64,000 bases of DNA from NCEH01 sp043195095 (GCF_043195095.1 NZ_JBAFWN010000006.1), one strand, 5' to 3'. Positions 50,539-58,693 are shown, counted from the first letter of the stretch. Made by a program: numbers and translations. The notes: generated by a model from the letters alone, not told the origin.

Positions 50539-51179
50539 GCCTCCCTCCGGCAGAACCAGTCGGCTTCGTTTTGAGCCTTTTCGTCGGCGAGATGAAGCAG
50601 TGACTCACCAGGCTTCCAGTCGGCCGGCGCCAGCCTCTCACCCGAATAGGTGGCCTGCAGCGCCGCTACCATCCGCACCATCTCGTCGACCGATCGGCCG
50701 ATCGTCAGGGGATAGTGCGTGATCGCCCGAATCACGCCCTCCGGGTCGATAAAATAGGTCGCCCGCACGCCGGCGCTATTCTCAGCCGCCTCGTCGATCA
50801 TGCCGTAGGCACGGCCCACGAGCATCGACGGGTCTTCGATGACCGGGAAGGGAATCTCGACGGTGAAGAGTTCGCGGATCGCTCGGGTCCAGGCGAGGTG
50901 CGCGTAAAGGCTATCCACCGACAATCCCACCAGGGCACAGTCCAGCGCGACGAAACGATCGTGCGCCTTGGCCAACGCCACGAACTCTGTCGTGCAGACT
51001 GGGGTGAAATCCGCAGGGTGCGAAAAGAAGACAAGCCACCGGCCCCTGTAGTCGGAAAGCCGGAGCGCTCCTTGGGTCGAACGTGCCTCGAAGTCGGGAG
51101 CGGGGTCGCCCATCCGCAAAGCCCTGGGATACGTGGTCACATTGTCCATTCGAAAAGCGGTCTCGCAAAAGTCATTCAC
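50535..51179 (-). CDS. Peroxiredoxin (Prx6/1-Cys-type)
   Basis: A 214-residue peroxidase with the peroxidatic cysteine in PADFTPVCTTEF. It has the longer C-terminal extension of the Prx6 group (RATYFIDPEGVIRAITHYPLTIGRSVDEMVRMVAALQ). It reduces peroxides and possibly persulfides. The start at 51179 has GAGGG just upstream; the ATG at 51146 is an alternative. It is the first gene of an operon with arsR and divergent from cydAB. Confidence 0.9.
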   Translation of the reverse strand: MNDFCETAFRMDNVTTYPRALRMGDPAPDFEARSTQGALRLSDYRGRWLVFFSHPADFTPVCTTEFVALAKAHDRFVALDCALVGLSVDSLYAHLAWTRAIRELFTVEIPFPVIEDPSMLVGRAYGMIDEAAENSAGVRATYFIDPEGVIRAITHYPLTIGRSVDEMVRMVAALQATYSGERLAPADWKPGESLLHLADEKAQNEADWFCRREA

Positions 51180-51217
51180 CCTCTATGTCGCACGGCGTTC
51201 GGGTTGACGCAAGACGC

Positions 51218-51233
51218 TTACATAATTACATAG
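51218..51233. promoter_or_regulatory. TTACATA direct repeat in the prx-arsR / cydAB divergent region
   Basis: TTACATAATTACATAG: two TTACATA copies 8 bp apart, 38 nt from the peroxiredoxin start and ~200 nt from cydA. The same heptamer forms the sqr/blh palindrome at 20104-20125. This is the probable ArsR operator, giving autoregulation and possible control of cydAB. The rest of the 258-bp gap shows no gene. Confidence 0.55.
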
Positions 51234-51437
51234 TTCGAAAATAGCATAAGTGATTTGCGTGCCGTGGTAGCAAATGCTGCCGTTGTCGAGCTGGGCGCGC
51301 CCGTTCAAAGCTTTCAGAAAGCTCGACAATGAACGTGAAGCTCGGCCGCGGAGCGGAGTTTCAGTACTCGACGGGTCGGCTGTTGTTGAAGGGCGGCGCG
51401 TCGGGACCGCACCCTACTCAATCCGAGGAAAATCGCG

Positions 51438-52838
51438 ATGCTCGACGCCCTGCTGCTCGCCAGAATCCAGTTCGCCTTTACCGTCAGCTTCCATTTCATC
51501 TTCCCGGCTTTCTCCATCGGCTTGGCGAGCTACCTCATGGTTCTGGAGGCGCTCTGGCTGAAGACCGGCAACGGGGTCTACGCTAATCTGTACCGGTACT
51601 GGCTCAAGATTTTCGCACTTGCGTTCGGGATGGGCGTCGTATCGGGGATCGTCATGTCCTACCAGTTCGGCACGAACTGGTCGGTCTTTTCCGACAAGGC
51701 CGGTCCCGTCATTGGTCCGTTGATGGCCTACGAGGTGCTGACGGCCTTCTTCCTTGAGGCCGGCTTCCTTGGCGTGATGCTCTTCGGCATCAACAAGGTC
51801 GGGCCGAGACTGCATTTCGTGGCGACCTGCATGGTCGCGCTCGGCACCTTCATTTCCGCCTTCTGGATTCTGTCGGTCAATAGTTGGATGCAGACACCGA
51901 CCGGCTTCGAGATCGGCGCCAACGGCCAGTTTCTGCCCGGCCCGAGCTGGTGGGCGATCGTTTTCAATCCAAGCTTCCCCTATCGCCTCGTTCACACCGT
52001 CATCGCCGCTTACCTCACAACGGCGTTCGTGGTCGGCGCGGTCGGTGCTTGGCATCTTCTCAAAGACAAGACGAATCCGGGCGCGCGCAAAATGTTCTCC
52101 ATGGCGATGTGGATGGCGGCGATTGTCGCACCGATCCAGATCTTCGCCGGCGATCTGCACGGCCTTAATACGCTTGAGCACCAGCCCGCCAAAGTGATGG
52201 CGATGGAGGGGCACTACGACAGTCATCCTGAAGGTGCGCCGCTCATCCTGTTCGGTATCCCCAACAGCGCCGAGAAGCGCGTCGACTACGCCCTTGAGAT
52301 TCCGAAGGCGTCCTCCCTCATCCTAAAGCACGATCTTAATGTGCCCCTGGCCGGACTCGACACGATTCCCGAGGATCAGCATCCTCCGGTTGGCGTGGTC
52401 TTCTGGTCCTTCCGCATCATGGTCGCTCTGGGTTTCGCGATGCTGGGGCTTGGCTTTTGGAGCCTCGCCGCCCGGTATCGCAAACGCCTTTACGATTGGC
52501 CGTTGCTGCATCGCGCTGCGATCGCAATGGGGCCGAGCGGTTTCGTGGCGGTGATCGCCGGCTGGGTCACAACCGAGGTCGGGCGTCAGCCTTTCACAGT
52601 CTACGGCCTGCTGAGGACGGCGGAATCGGCGGCGCCCTTGGAGGCACCCGCTGTCGCCGCCTCATTGGTCGCGTTCATCGTCGTTTACTTCGCGGTTTTC
52701 GGCGCGGGGACCTTCTACATTCTGAAGCTAATGGCCAAACCACCGCAGCCCCACGAGACAGCCGATCCGTCGGGTGGAAAGCCTATCCGCGCCGCCGGCA
52801 TCACCCCGGCAGTGGCCGTCGAAGGGAGAGCGTCGTGA
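51438..52838 (+). CDS. cydA: Cytochrome bd-type quinol oxidase subunit I
   Basis: A 466-residue subunit with nine helices. The haem and quinol motifs are visible: SFHFIFPAFSIGLASY, WILSVNSWMQTPTGF and GWVTTEVGRQPFTVYG. The Q-loop is short, as in the cyanide-insensitive CioA group. bd oxidases resist sulfide and NO, which suits an island full of sulfide enzymes. The stop overlaps cydB by one base. Confidence 0.94.
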   Translation: MLDALLLARIQFAFTVSFHFIFPAFSIGLASYLMVLEALWLKTGNGVYANLYRYWLKIFALAFGMGVVSGIVMSYQFGTNWSVFSDKAGPVIGPLMAYEVLTAFFLEAGFLGVMLFGINKVGPRLHFVATCMVALGTFISAFWILSVNSWMQTPTGFEIGANGQFLPGPSWWAIVFNPSFPYRLVHTVIAAYLTTAFVVGAVGAWHLLKDKTNPGARKMFSMAMWMAAIVAPIQIFAGDLHGLNTLEHQPAKVMAMEGHYDSHPEGAPLILFGIPNSAEKRVDYALEIPKASSLILKHDLNVPLAGLDTIPEDQHPPVGVVFWSFRIMVALGFAMLGLGFWSLAARYRKRLYDWPLLHRAAIAMGPSGFVAVIAGWVTTEVGRQPFTVYGLLRTAESAAPLEAPAVAASLVAFIVVYFAVFGAGTFYILKLMAKPPQPHETADPSGGKPIRAAGITPAVAVEGRAS

Positions 52839-53836
52839 TGATCGATCTCACCATCATCTGGGCAGCGATCATCGCTTTTGCCGTGGCAGCCTATGTCGTC
52901 ATGGACGGGTTCGATCTCGGAATCGGTATCCTGTTCCCCACGTTTCGAGTCGGCGGCGAGCGCGACCGCGCGATGAACAGCATCGCGCCGGTCTGGGACG
53001 GCAACGAGACCTGGCTAGTCCTCGGCGGCGGCGGCCTGATGGCCGCCTTCCCGCTTGCCTACGCGATCGTGCTTCCGGCCCTTTACGCTCCGCTCATCGC
53101 AATGTTGCTTGGCCTGGTGTTTCGCGGCGTCGCCTTCGAATTCCGGTGGCGTGATCCGGGCCATCGACGGTTCTGGGATATAGCCTTTTGCGGCGGGTCG
53201 GTTGTCGCCACTTTCGCTCAGGGGATCACGCTCGGCGCGCTTCTTCAAGGCATCCATGTTGAGGGCCGGGCCTATGGTGGCGGCTGGTGGGATTGGCTCA
53301 CCCCGTTCACCCTTCTTACGGGTGCCAGCCTCATGGCGGGGTACGCGCTACTCGGAGCGGGGTGGTTGATCTGGAAGACTAACGGCCCAACGCAGGCCCA
53401 TGCGCGCAAACATGCTCGCCTACTCACGATCGCGCTTGTCGGGGCGATCGTCGCTGTCAGCGCAGCGACACCCTTTCTCGATGCCAGCTATTACCAACGT
53501 TGGTTCGGCTGGCCGGGTGTGCTCGCGGCGGCCCAGATGCCTCTGCTCGTCACCATTGCCGCATTTATTCTCTGGCGATCGATCGACCGCGGCCGTGACT
53601 GGCTGCCGTTTGCGATGACGCTTATTCTGTTCGGTCTCTCGATGGCCGGGTTGGCGATTTCGATCTGGCCCGATGTGATCCCCGGCCGAGTTTCGATCTG
53701 GGATGCCGCCGCGCCCGAACGAAGCCAGGTCTTCATGCTGATCGGTGCGGGCCTGCTCGTCCCGGTTATCCTGGCATATACAGCCTGGGCCTATTGGGTC
53801 TTCCGAGGCAAAGTAGATGAAACCGGATACCACTGA
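52838..53836 (+). CDS. cydB: Cytochrome bd-type quinol oxidase subunit II
   Basis: A 332-residue membrane partner of CydA, with the family start AAYVVMDGFDLGIGILFP and the motif PVWDGNETWLVLGGGGLMAAFP. The start at 52838 overlaps the cydA stop and follows GAAGGGAGAG. It overlaps a 44-codon gene at its 3' end. No cydC/cydD assembly transporter is nearby. Confidence 0.94.
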   Translation: MIDLTIIWAAIIAFAVAAYVVMDGFDLGIGILFPTFRVGGERDRAMNSIAPVWDGNETWLVLGGGGLMAAFPLAYAIVLPALYAPLIAMLLGLVFRGVAFEFRWRDPGHRRFWDIAFCGGSVVATFAQGITLGALLQGIHVEGRAYGGGWWDWLTPFTLLTGASLMAGYALLGAGWLIWKTNGPTQAHARKHARLLTIALVGAIVAVSAATPFLDASYYQRWFGWPGVLAAAQMPLLVTIAAFILWRSIDRGRDWLPFAMTLILFGLSMAGLAISIWPDVIPGRVSIWDAAAPERSQVFMLIGAGLLVPVILAYTAWAYWVFRGKVDETGYH

Positions 53837-53951
53837 CAAGACTGTGCCAAAGCTCTGGAAACGTCTGATGTGGTTCGGAGCCATCTGGCTGGCCAGCGTC
53901 CTGATGCTGACGCTGGTCGCTTTCGTTATCCGAGCGGTTCTCAAAACCTGA
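53817..53951 (+). CDS. DUF2474 / CydX-like small subunit of the bd oxidase
   Basis: A 44-residue protein overlapping the end of cydB by 20 bp. After a polar N-terminus it has KLWKRLMWFGAIWLASVL, then MLTLVAFVIRAVLKT: a single membrane helix with the WKR...WF...W pattern of DUF2474 proteins, which accompany CioAB-type oxidases. An AGGCAAAG region provides the ribosome site. CydX-type peptides stabilise the haem site of E. coli cytochrome bd; the same role here is inferred. Confidence 0.82.
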   Translation: MKPDTTDKTVPKLWKRLMWFGAIWLASVLMLTLVAFVIRAVLKT

Positions 53952-54121
53952 TGCAAACTCAGGGCGTCTACGCTGCGAACATCGGACCATTTGGCTGAAA
54001 TAGTCAGATATACCGTTGGTTCAACCCGCGGGTGCTCATGCAATACGGATCGCTCGAAAACCATGATCCATCCATATCGCTATTTGCCTATCTCGCTGTC
54101 TCCTTTGCCGAGAATTCCTGC

Positions 54122-54138
54122 TTTAAGCTTGCGTTAAG
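54122..54138 (+). promoter_or_regulatory. Tandem TTAAG box H (L,D-transpeptidase 4)
   Basis: TTTAAG-CTTGC-GTTAAG, 11-bp period, the most divergent of the eight copies. It is 42 nt upstream of the preferred TTG start of the YafK-like gene. Confidence 0.6.
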
Positions 54139-54180
54139 TTTGCGATGTTGCCTCGGGCGATTGGAAACGGGGGAAGGACG

Positions 54181-55209
54181 TTGAAGCCCGGCAAACTGAT
54201 CGCCCGCCGAAGCGCGTTGCGGACCATCGCGAACTCGGCCGCTCTGTTAGGGACGGCGGCGCTTGGGGGCTGCCAGACTGACATATTGGCAACCGCCGAC
54301 ACTAAGGCAATTGCTCCTGTCCCGCGCACGCTGCGAGCCAAAATGGCAACTCTGAACATGGAATTAGGATCGCCGATCCTTCTGCGCGTGTTCAAAGTAG
54401 AAGCCGAGCTCGAAGTATGGAAGGAGGATCGCAAAGGCCGCTTCGCGCTCCTAAAAATCTATCCAATCTGTAAGTGGTCAGGCGATCTAGGCCCGAAGAT
54501 CAGGGAAGGCGACCGGCAGACGCCGGAGGGCTTTTATGACATCACGCCGGCGCAGATGAATCCGAACTCGGAGTACTATCTGTCGTTTAATCTCGGCTTC
54601 CCGAACGCCTTCGATCGTGTCCATGAGCGCACCGGAACCCATCTCATGGTGCATGGTGATTGCTCTTCGCAAGGCTGCTACGCGATGACCGACGCGCAAA
54701 TCCTGGAAATCTTCGCACTCGGCCGGGAGTCCTTCTCCGGCGGACAGAGGTCTTTCCAAGTGCAAGCTTTCCCGTTCCGCATGACCCCCGCCAACATGGC
54801 CAGGCATCGCGGAAACCCCCACATGCCGTTCTGGCGCATGCTCAAGGAGGGCAACGATCATTTCGAGGTGACGAGCCGCCCACCTAAAGTCGATGTCTGC
54901 AACAAACGCTACGTGTTCAACGCGTTCGCGCCAGGAGACCATGCCTTTCAGTTGAAATTCGATCCATATGGTGAATGCCCGGCCTATGAAGTGCCAACGG
55001 AGATCGCTCAGGCGGTGCGGAACAAGCAGCGACGCGATGACCAGGAGTTCGAGCAACTCGTCTCGCAGGGCGTGGAAACTGCCCCGATCAAGAGCGGGCG
55101 CGATGGGGGAATGCACCCGACTTGGGTCTCAAAATTGCGCCCGCGAGAAATTATCGATGAGCACGGCAATCTAAAGCTAGTCGTTAGTAAGACCGGCTTC
55201 AGCCGATAA
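54181..55209 (+). CDS. L,D-transpeptidase 4 (YafK-like lipoprotein)
   Basis: A ~342-residue YkuD-family protein of the YafK/DpaA type. The leader ALRTIANSAALLGTAALGGC ends in a lipobox. The core has LRVFKVEAELEVWKED, DRQTPEGFYDI and the catalytic MVHGDCSSQGCYAM (Cys166 from this start). YafK/DpaA of E. coli removes Braun lipoprotein from peptidoglycan, so this copy may act as an amidase and not a crosslinker. I prefer TTG 54181 with GGGAAGGA upstream; ATG 54145 lies only 6 nt after box H. Confidence 0.85.
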   Translation: MKPGKLIARRSALRTIANSAALLGTAALGGCQTDILATADTKAIAPVPRTLRAKMATLNMELGSPILLRVFKVEAELEVWKEDRKGRFALLKIYPICKWSGDLGPKIREGDRQTPEGFYDITPAQMNPNSEYYLSFNLGFPNAFDRVHERTGTHLMVHGDCSSQGCYAMTDAQILEIFALGRESFSGGQRSFQVQAFPFRMTPANMARHRGNPHMPFWRMLKEGNDHFEVTSRPPKVDVCNKRYVFNAFAPGDHAFQLKFDPYGECPAYEVPTEIAQAVRNKQRRDDQEFEQLVSQGVETAPIKSGRDGGMHPTWVSKLRPREIIDEHGNLKLVVSKTGFSR

Positions 55210-55397
55210 TTCCTGGAAATCCTTCGCCTGGACTCGATGGACGTGGCGCCGAAGTTCTGGAAACACTTATGCTGCCGTACGGAAAAGCAAGTTAAGATGG
55301 ATGCATGCTCCCGCAACCATCTCTCCCGGCGTCGATCACGAGTTATGATCGGCGCCGGTCCCCGAAACCACGGTGCCCGAGCGGTACACTAGGATGA

Positions 55398-55484
55398 TGG
55401 TGCGGGCGGTCGGACTCGAACCGACATATCCGTAAGGACGGCGGATTTTGAATCCGCTGCGTCTACCAATTCCGCCACGCCCGC
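55398..55484 (-). tRNA. tRNA-Leu(CAA)
   Basis: A complete tRNA with 7-bp acceptor stem GCGGGCG/CGCCCGC, D-arm GGAATTGGTAGACGC, and anticodon stem GCGGA/TCCGC around the loop TTCAAAA, giving anticodon CAA. A long variable arm follows, then the T-arm GTCGG-TTCGAGT-CCGAC and an encoded CCA (55398-55400). It lies between the cargo and the chromosomal trehalose genes, a common integration site for islands. Confidence 0.93.
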
Positions 55485-55620
55485 ACTTCGCCGCCGATGT
55501 CACCCTGGGCCTTGGCTCCTAGCCTGCCCCTAGCGCCATTTCGGCGGAATTCTCACACTTCCCTTCCACACCGCCACCCCGTTGAAAATACGATGTTTTC
55601 ACTTCATCGTGATTTCCTGT

Positions 55621-55679
55621 GAATTGGTAGACAAACCTCTTTTTGAGTCCGGCGCGTCTACCAGTTCCACCACGCCCGC
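55621..55679 (-). pseudogene. Truncated tRNA-Leu 5' half with an inverted D-arm copy
   Basis: On the minus strand 55679-55641 reads like the first half of tRNA-Leu(CAA): acceptor GCGGGCG, D-arm GGAACTGGTAGACGC, then the anticodon loop CTCAAAA, where similarity stops. At 55621-55632 the plus strand repeats the D-arm (GAATTGGTAGAC), giving a 12-bp inverted repeat with 55656-55667 (one mismatch). This looks like a recombination scar of an insertion into the anticodon loop. The rest of the 55485-55801 gap holds no gene; a T-run on the minus strand near 55723-55729 may terminate otsA. Confidence 0.7.
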
Positions 55680-55801
55680 ATCAGGCGCTATCTATAACGG
55701 CTTGCGGGGCGCGCCAACAAAAAAAGCGCGGTTCTCCCGCCTGAGGCGGCGTCACCGCCGGTCACATCCGGGAGCCGGCTGTTCGGGACCGGACGGCTGG
55801 G

Positions 55802-57280
55802 TTACAGGCCCTGCGGCCTGTGCACACCATGCCAGCCGGTGCCGAAGCTCAGGCTCTGGAGGGGCGAGCGGGTGGTGAAATGGCTCGCCGGAATACGCGG
55901 CTTCTCGTTGAGCGCTTCCAGGAAGGATTGCGCCCAGCTGTCGATGTCGTTGCGCTTCAGCACCGCCATCATGCGGGCATGGCGTTCGCGCCGTTCGTCG
56001 AGCGGCATTTCGAGCGCACGCCGCAAGGCGACGGCCATGCCTTCGGTTTCATGCGGGTTCACCATCAGCGCGCCGCCAGACAGCTCAGCCGCCGCACCGG
56101 CGAATTGCGAGAGCACAAGCACGCCGGGATCATCCGGCTTCTGCGCCGCAACGAACTCCTTGGCGACCAGGTTCATGCCGTCGCGCAGCGGGGTGACGAG
56201 CGCCACGTCCGCGAGGCGATAGAAGCCGGCGAGCGCGGACCGTGAGTAGGTCTTGTTGACATAGCGCAGCGGCGTCCAGGCGACATCGCCATACAGGCCG
56301 TTCATCTGCCCGGCCTTGTGGGAGATGAAGCGATCCATCTCGATATATTCGGGCACCTCGGTGCGGCTCTTGGGCGTGATCTGCACGAAGGTCATCTTCT
56401 GGTGCAGTTCGGGCGCGGTGCGCAGCAGATGCTCGTACGCTTCCAGGCGATTGGGAATGCCCTTGGAATAATCGAGCCGGTCCACGCCGAGAATCAGCTT
56501 CTTGCCGGTCAGGCTCTCGCCGAAGCTCTTCACATAAGCGGTGCGGCCGGCATGGCGGGCGCGGCGGGCGAAGGCCTCGGTCTCGATGGCGACCGGGAAC
56601 GCGCCAATCCTCACGCGCCGGCCGGCGATGTCATAGGCCGTTCCGTCGGAAGTTGCCTGTCCGCCGCGGGTTTCCAGATAGCGCCCGAAATTGTCGCGGT
56701 CGCTTTCGGTCTGGAAGCCCACGAGGTCATAATGGGCGAGCGAGCCGATGATCTCGCCGTGGCGCGGCAAGGTCGCCAGCAATTCCGGCGGCGGCATGGG
56801 AATGTGCAGGAAGAAGCCGATGCGGTTCTTGTGCCCGCGCTCGCGCAGATATTTGGCGAGCGGCATCATGTGATAATCGTGGATCCACACCACGTCGTCT
56901 TCCTGCAAGATCTTGGAGACATGCTCGGCGAAATTGCGGTTGACGCGGATATAGCCGGACAGATCCGCCCGCTGGAATTCGGCGAGATCGACGCGGTAAT
57001 GCAGGATCGGCCACAGCACGCGATTGGCGAAGCCGTTGTAATATTCCTGATAATCGTCGTCCTTGAGATCCACGACGGCGTATTTGATCTTGCCGCGGGT
57101 CGAGACCACCGGCCGATCGGAGGGGTTGTCATTGATGCGGCCGGACCAGCCGAACCAGATGCCGGAGCGATCCTTCAAGGCGGCATTGACGGCGACGGTC
57201 AGACCACCAGCGGCGGTCTTTCCGCCCTGCTGGGGAACGGCAACCCTATTCGATACGACGATGAGACGCGACACGGTCAA
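55802..57280 (-). CDS. otsA: Trehalose-6-phosphate synthase
   Basis: A 492-residue GT20 glycosyltransferase that joins UDP-glucose and glucose-6-phosphate. Signatures: SRLIVVSNRVAVP, GGLTVAVNAAL, VWIHDYHMMPLAKYLR, LGVDRLDYSKGIPNRL and TPLRDGMNLVAKEFVA. The protein is full length. It is preceded by otsB with a 4-bp overlap, so trehalose synthesis is one operon, probably driven by the EcfG promoter upstream of otsB. Confidence 0.95.
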   Translation of the reverse strand: MTVSRLIVVSNRVAVPQQGGKTAAGGLTVAVNAALKDRSGIWFGWSGRINDNPSDRPVVSTRGKIKYAVVDLKDDDYQEYYNGFANRVLWPILHYRVDLAEFQRADLSGYIRVNRNFAEHVSKILQEDDVVWIHDYHMMPLAKYLRERGHKNRIGFFLHIPMPPPELLATLPRHGEIIGSLAHYDLVGFQTESDRDNFGRYLETRGGQATSDGTAYDIAGRRVRIGAFPVAIETEAFARRARHAGRTAYVKSFGESLTGKKLILGVDRLDYSKGIPNRLEAYEHLLRTAPELHQKMTFVQITPKSRTEVPEYIEMDRFISHKAGQMNGLYGDVAWTPLRYVNKTYSRSALAGFYRLADVALVTPLRDGMNLVAKEFVAAQKPDDPGVLVLSQFAGAAAELSGGALMVNPHETEGMAVALRRALEMPLDERRERHARMMAVLKRNDIDSWAQSFLEALNEKPRIPASHFTTRSPLQSLSFGTGWHGVHRPQGL

Positions 57281-58119
57281 TTCCTCCGTTCGATGGGGTT
57301 CGCCGCCAAGGTGGCGATGAGGGCACGCACATCCTCCGGTTCCGGAAGGACGGCATGGACACCGGGGAACCGGCGGCCGACGGAAACAGCAACACCGCCA
57401 AGGGCGGAGACAGCGGCAAAGCCTGCCTGGTCGGTCACGTCATCGCCCAGGAAGACCGGGGTGCGGCCGGCAAACTGCGGCACATTCATGAACGCGCGAA
57501 TGGCGAGGCCCTTGTCGTGGCCCGCCTGCTTCACCTCGAAAACAAAACGCCCCGGCAACACCACGAGGCGGCCGAAGCTTTGATCCACCAGGGCGTGGAC
57601 GAGCCCTTCCAGCACCGGGCCGATGGAGGGCGCGGCACGATAATGCATGGCGACGCTGGAGCCCTTGTCCTCGGCCATCACGCCGTCCAGGTCGTCGGCG
57701 ATGGAAGCGAGGGTCTCACGCACGTCGGTCGGCAGGGGCATGACGGAAGCTTGGATTTCCTGCCCGGGCTGGGTCCGGGTTTCCGCGCCATGGATGCCGG
57801 AGGCCGCAAGCCGCAAGGGTGCGAACAGCCGGTCCAGATTTGCGATCGCGCGCCCGCTCACAAGGGCAAGCGCGCCGTCGCTGCGCGCCTGGAGCGCGGA
57901 GAGATCCTCCAGCAGGCGCGGCGGCACCACCACGGCGTCCGGATGGGATGCGATATCAATCAGAGTTCCATCCACGTCGAAGAAGAAGGCGCAGCGGGCG
58001 GGGTCGAGCCGATCCATCAAGGCCTCGACACCAGGTCCCGAGACAGCTTCGCCGCCCACCTCGTGCTGGCCGGAGCCAGCGAGTGCGGAAGCGGAAAAGC
58101 CGGGTGTGAAAGTCGCCAT
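57277..58119 (-). CDS. otsB: Trehalose-6-phosphate phosphatase
   Basis: A HAD-superfamily phosphatase of ~280 residues that completes trehalose synthesis. Motif I is FFFDVDGTLIDI; the late motif is VFLGDDVTDQAGF. The open frame extends to 58425, but the EcfG-type promoter at 58151-58176 places transcription start near 58144. ATG 58119 (or 58140) is therefore more credible than upstream starts. It overlaps otsA by 4 bp. Confidence 0.9.
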   Translation of the reverse strand: MATFTPGFSASALAGSGQHEVGGEAVSGPGVEALMDRLDPARCAFFFDVDGTLIDIASHPDAVVVPPRLLEDLSALQARSDGALALVSGRAIANLDRLFAPLRLAASGIHGAETRTQPGQEIQASVMPLPTDVRETLASIADDLDGVMAEDKGSSVAMHYRAAPSIGPVLEGLVHALVDQSFGRLVVLPGRFVFEVKQAGHDKGLAIRAFMNVPQFAGRTPVFLGDDVTDQAGFAAVSALGGVAVSVGRRFPGVHAVLPEPEDVRALIATLAANPIERRN

Positions 58120-58150
58120 GAAACGTCGATCCAGGGTCATGATGCCATTG

Positions 58151-58176
58151 AAACGTCCCTGGTCGAGCTCAGGTTC
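58151..58176 (-). promoter_or_regulatory. EcfG-type promoter of otsBA
   Basis: On the minus strand GGAAC (58176-58172), a 17-bp spacer, then CGTT (58154-58151). It matches the alphaproteobacterial general-stress consensus GGAAC-N16/17-CGTT. Confidence 0.75.
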
Positions 58177-58258
58177 CCCCATAATCCGAACAAAAAAGCG
58201 CCACGATGAATAAAGCAGCGCCGGCTCTTGGTTTCCGGGCCTTTCGCCAACCTCGACC

Positions 58259-58283
58259 GGAACCGCGCGCGGCCGCTGGCGTT
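58259..58283 (+). promoter_or_regulatory. EcfG-type promoter of the DUF883-like gene
   Basis: GGAAC (58259-58263), 16-bp spacer, CGTT (58280-58283). The predicted start point near 58290 leaves room for the ribosome site before ATG 58313. Confidence 0.75.
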
Positions 58284-58312
58284 TGGTCTGCGAATCCACG
58301 GAGACAAAACGC

Positions 58313-58693
58313 ATGTTCGGACAGTCCCGATCTTCCTCGAGCGACATTTCCAAGCGCCTCGAAGCCCTGCGCCACGATATCTCGCTTCTGGGCGAAGCCC
58401 TGGCAGATGCGGCGGAGGAAAACACCCGCGCGCCGCGCCACCAGGCCGGCCGCTATTTTTCCGACGCCTTGCAAACGCTGGAGCAGGAAGCCGCCCATGT
58501 GGCCAAGAACGGCCTCTCGCTGGCGCGCAAGGGGCGCCACGAGGCGGGGCGTCACATTGATGACGTGGTCGACCAGGCTCATGATCTGGTGGCCCGCAAG
58601 CCGGGCTCGATCCTGTTGGGCGCGGTGGTCGTGGGCTTGACCGTTGGATATGCCCTGTATGCTATGACGGGTGCGCCTTCGCGGCGCCACTGA
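58313..58693 (+). CDS. DUF883-like membrane-anchored protein
   Basis: A 126-residue protein. A long helical N-terminal region (ISKRLEALRHDISLLGEALADAAEE...) is followed by one C-terminal membrane helix (SILLGAVVVGLTVGYALYAM). This matches the ElaB/YqjD-like DUF883 layout, whose members bind ribosomes at the membrane in stationary phase in E. coli. GGAGA precedes the ATG. A stress role is supported by the EcfG-type promoter. Confidence 0.75.
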   Translation: MFGQSRSSSSDISKRLEALRHDISLLGEALADAAEENTRAPRHQAGRYFSDALQTLEQEAAHVAKNGLSLARKGRHEAGRHIDDVVDQAHDLVARKPGSILLGAVVVGLTVGYALYAMTGAPSRRH

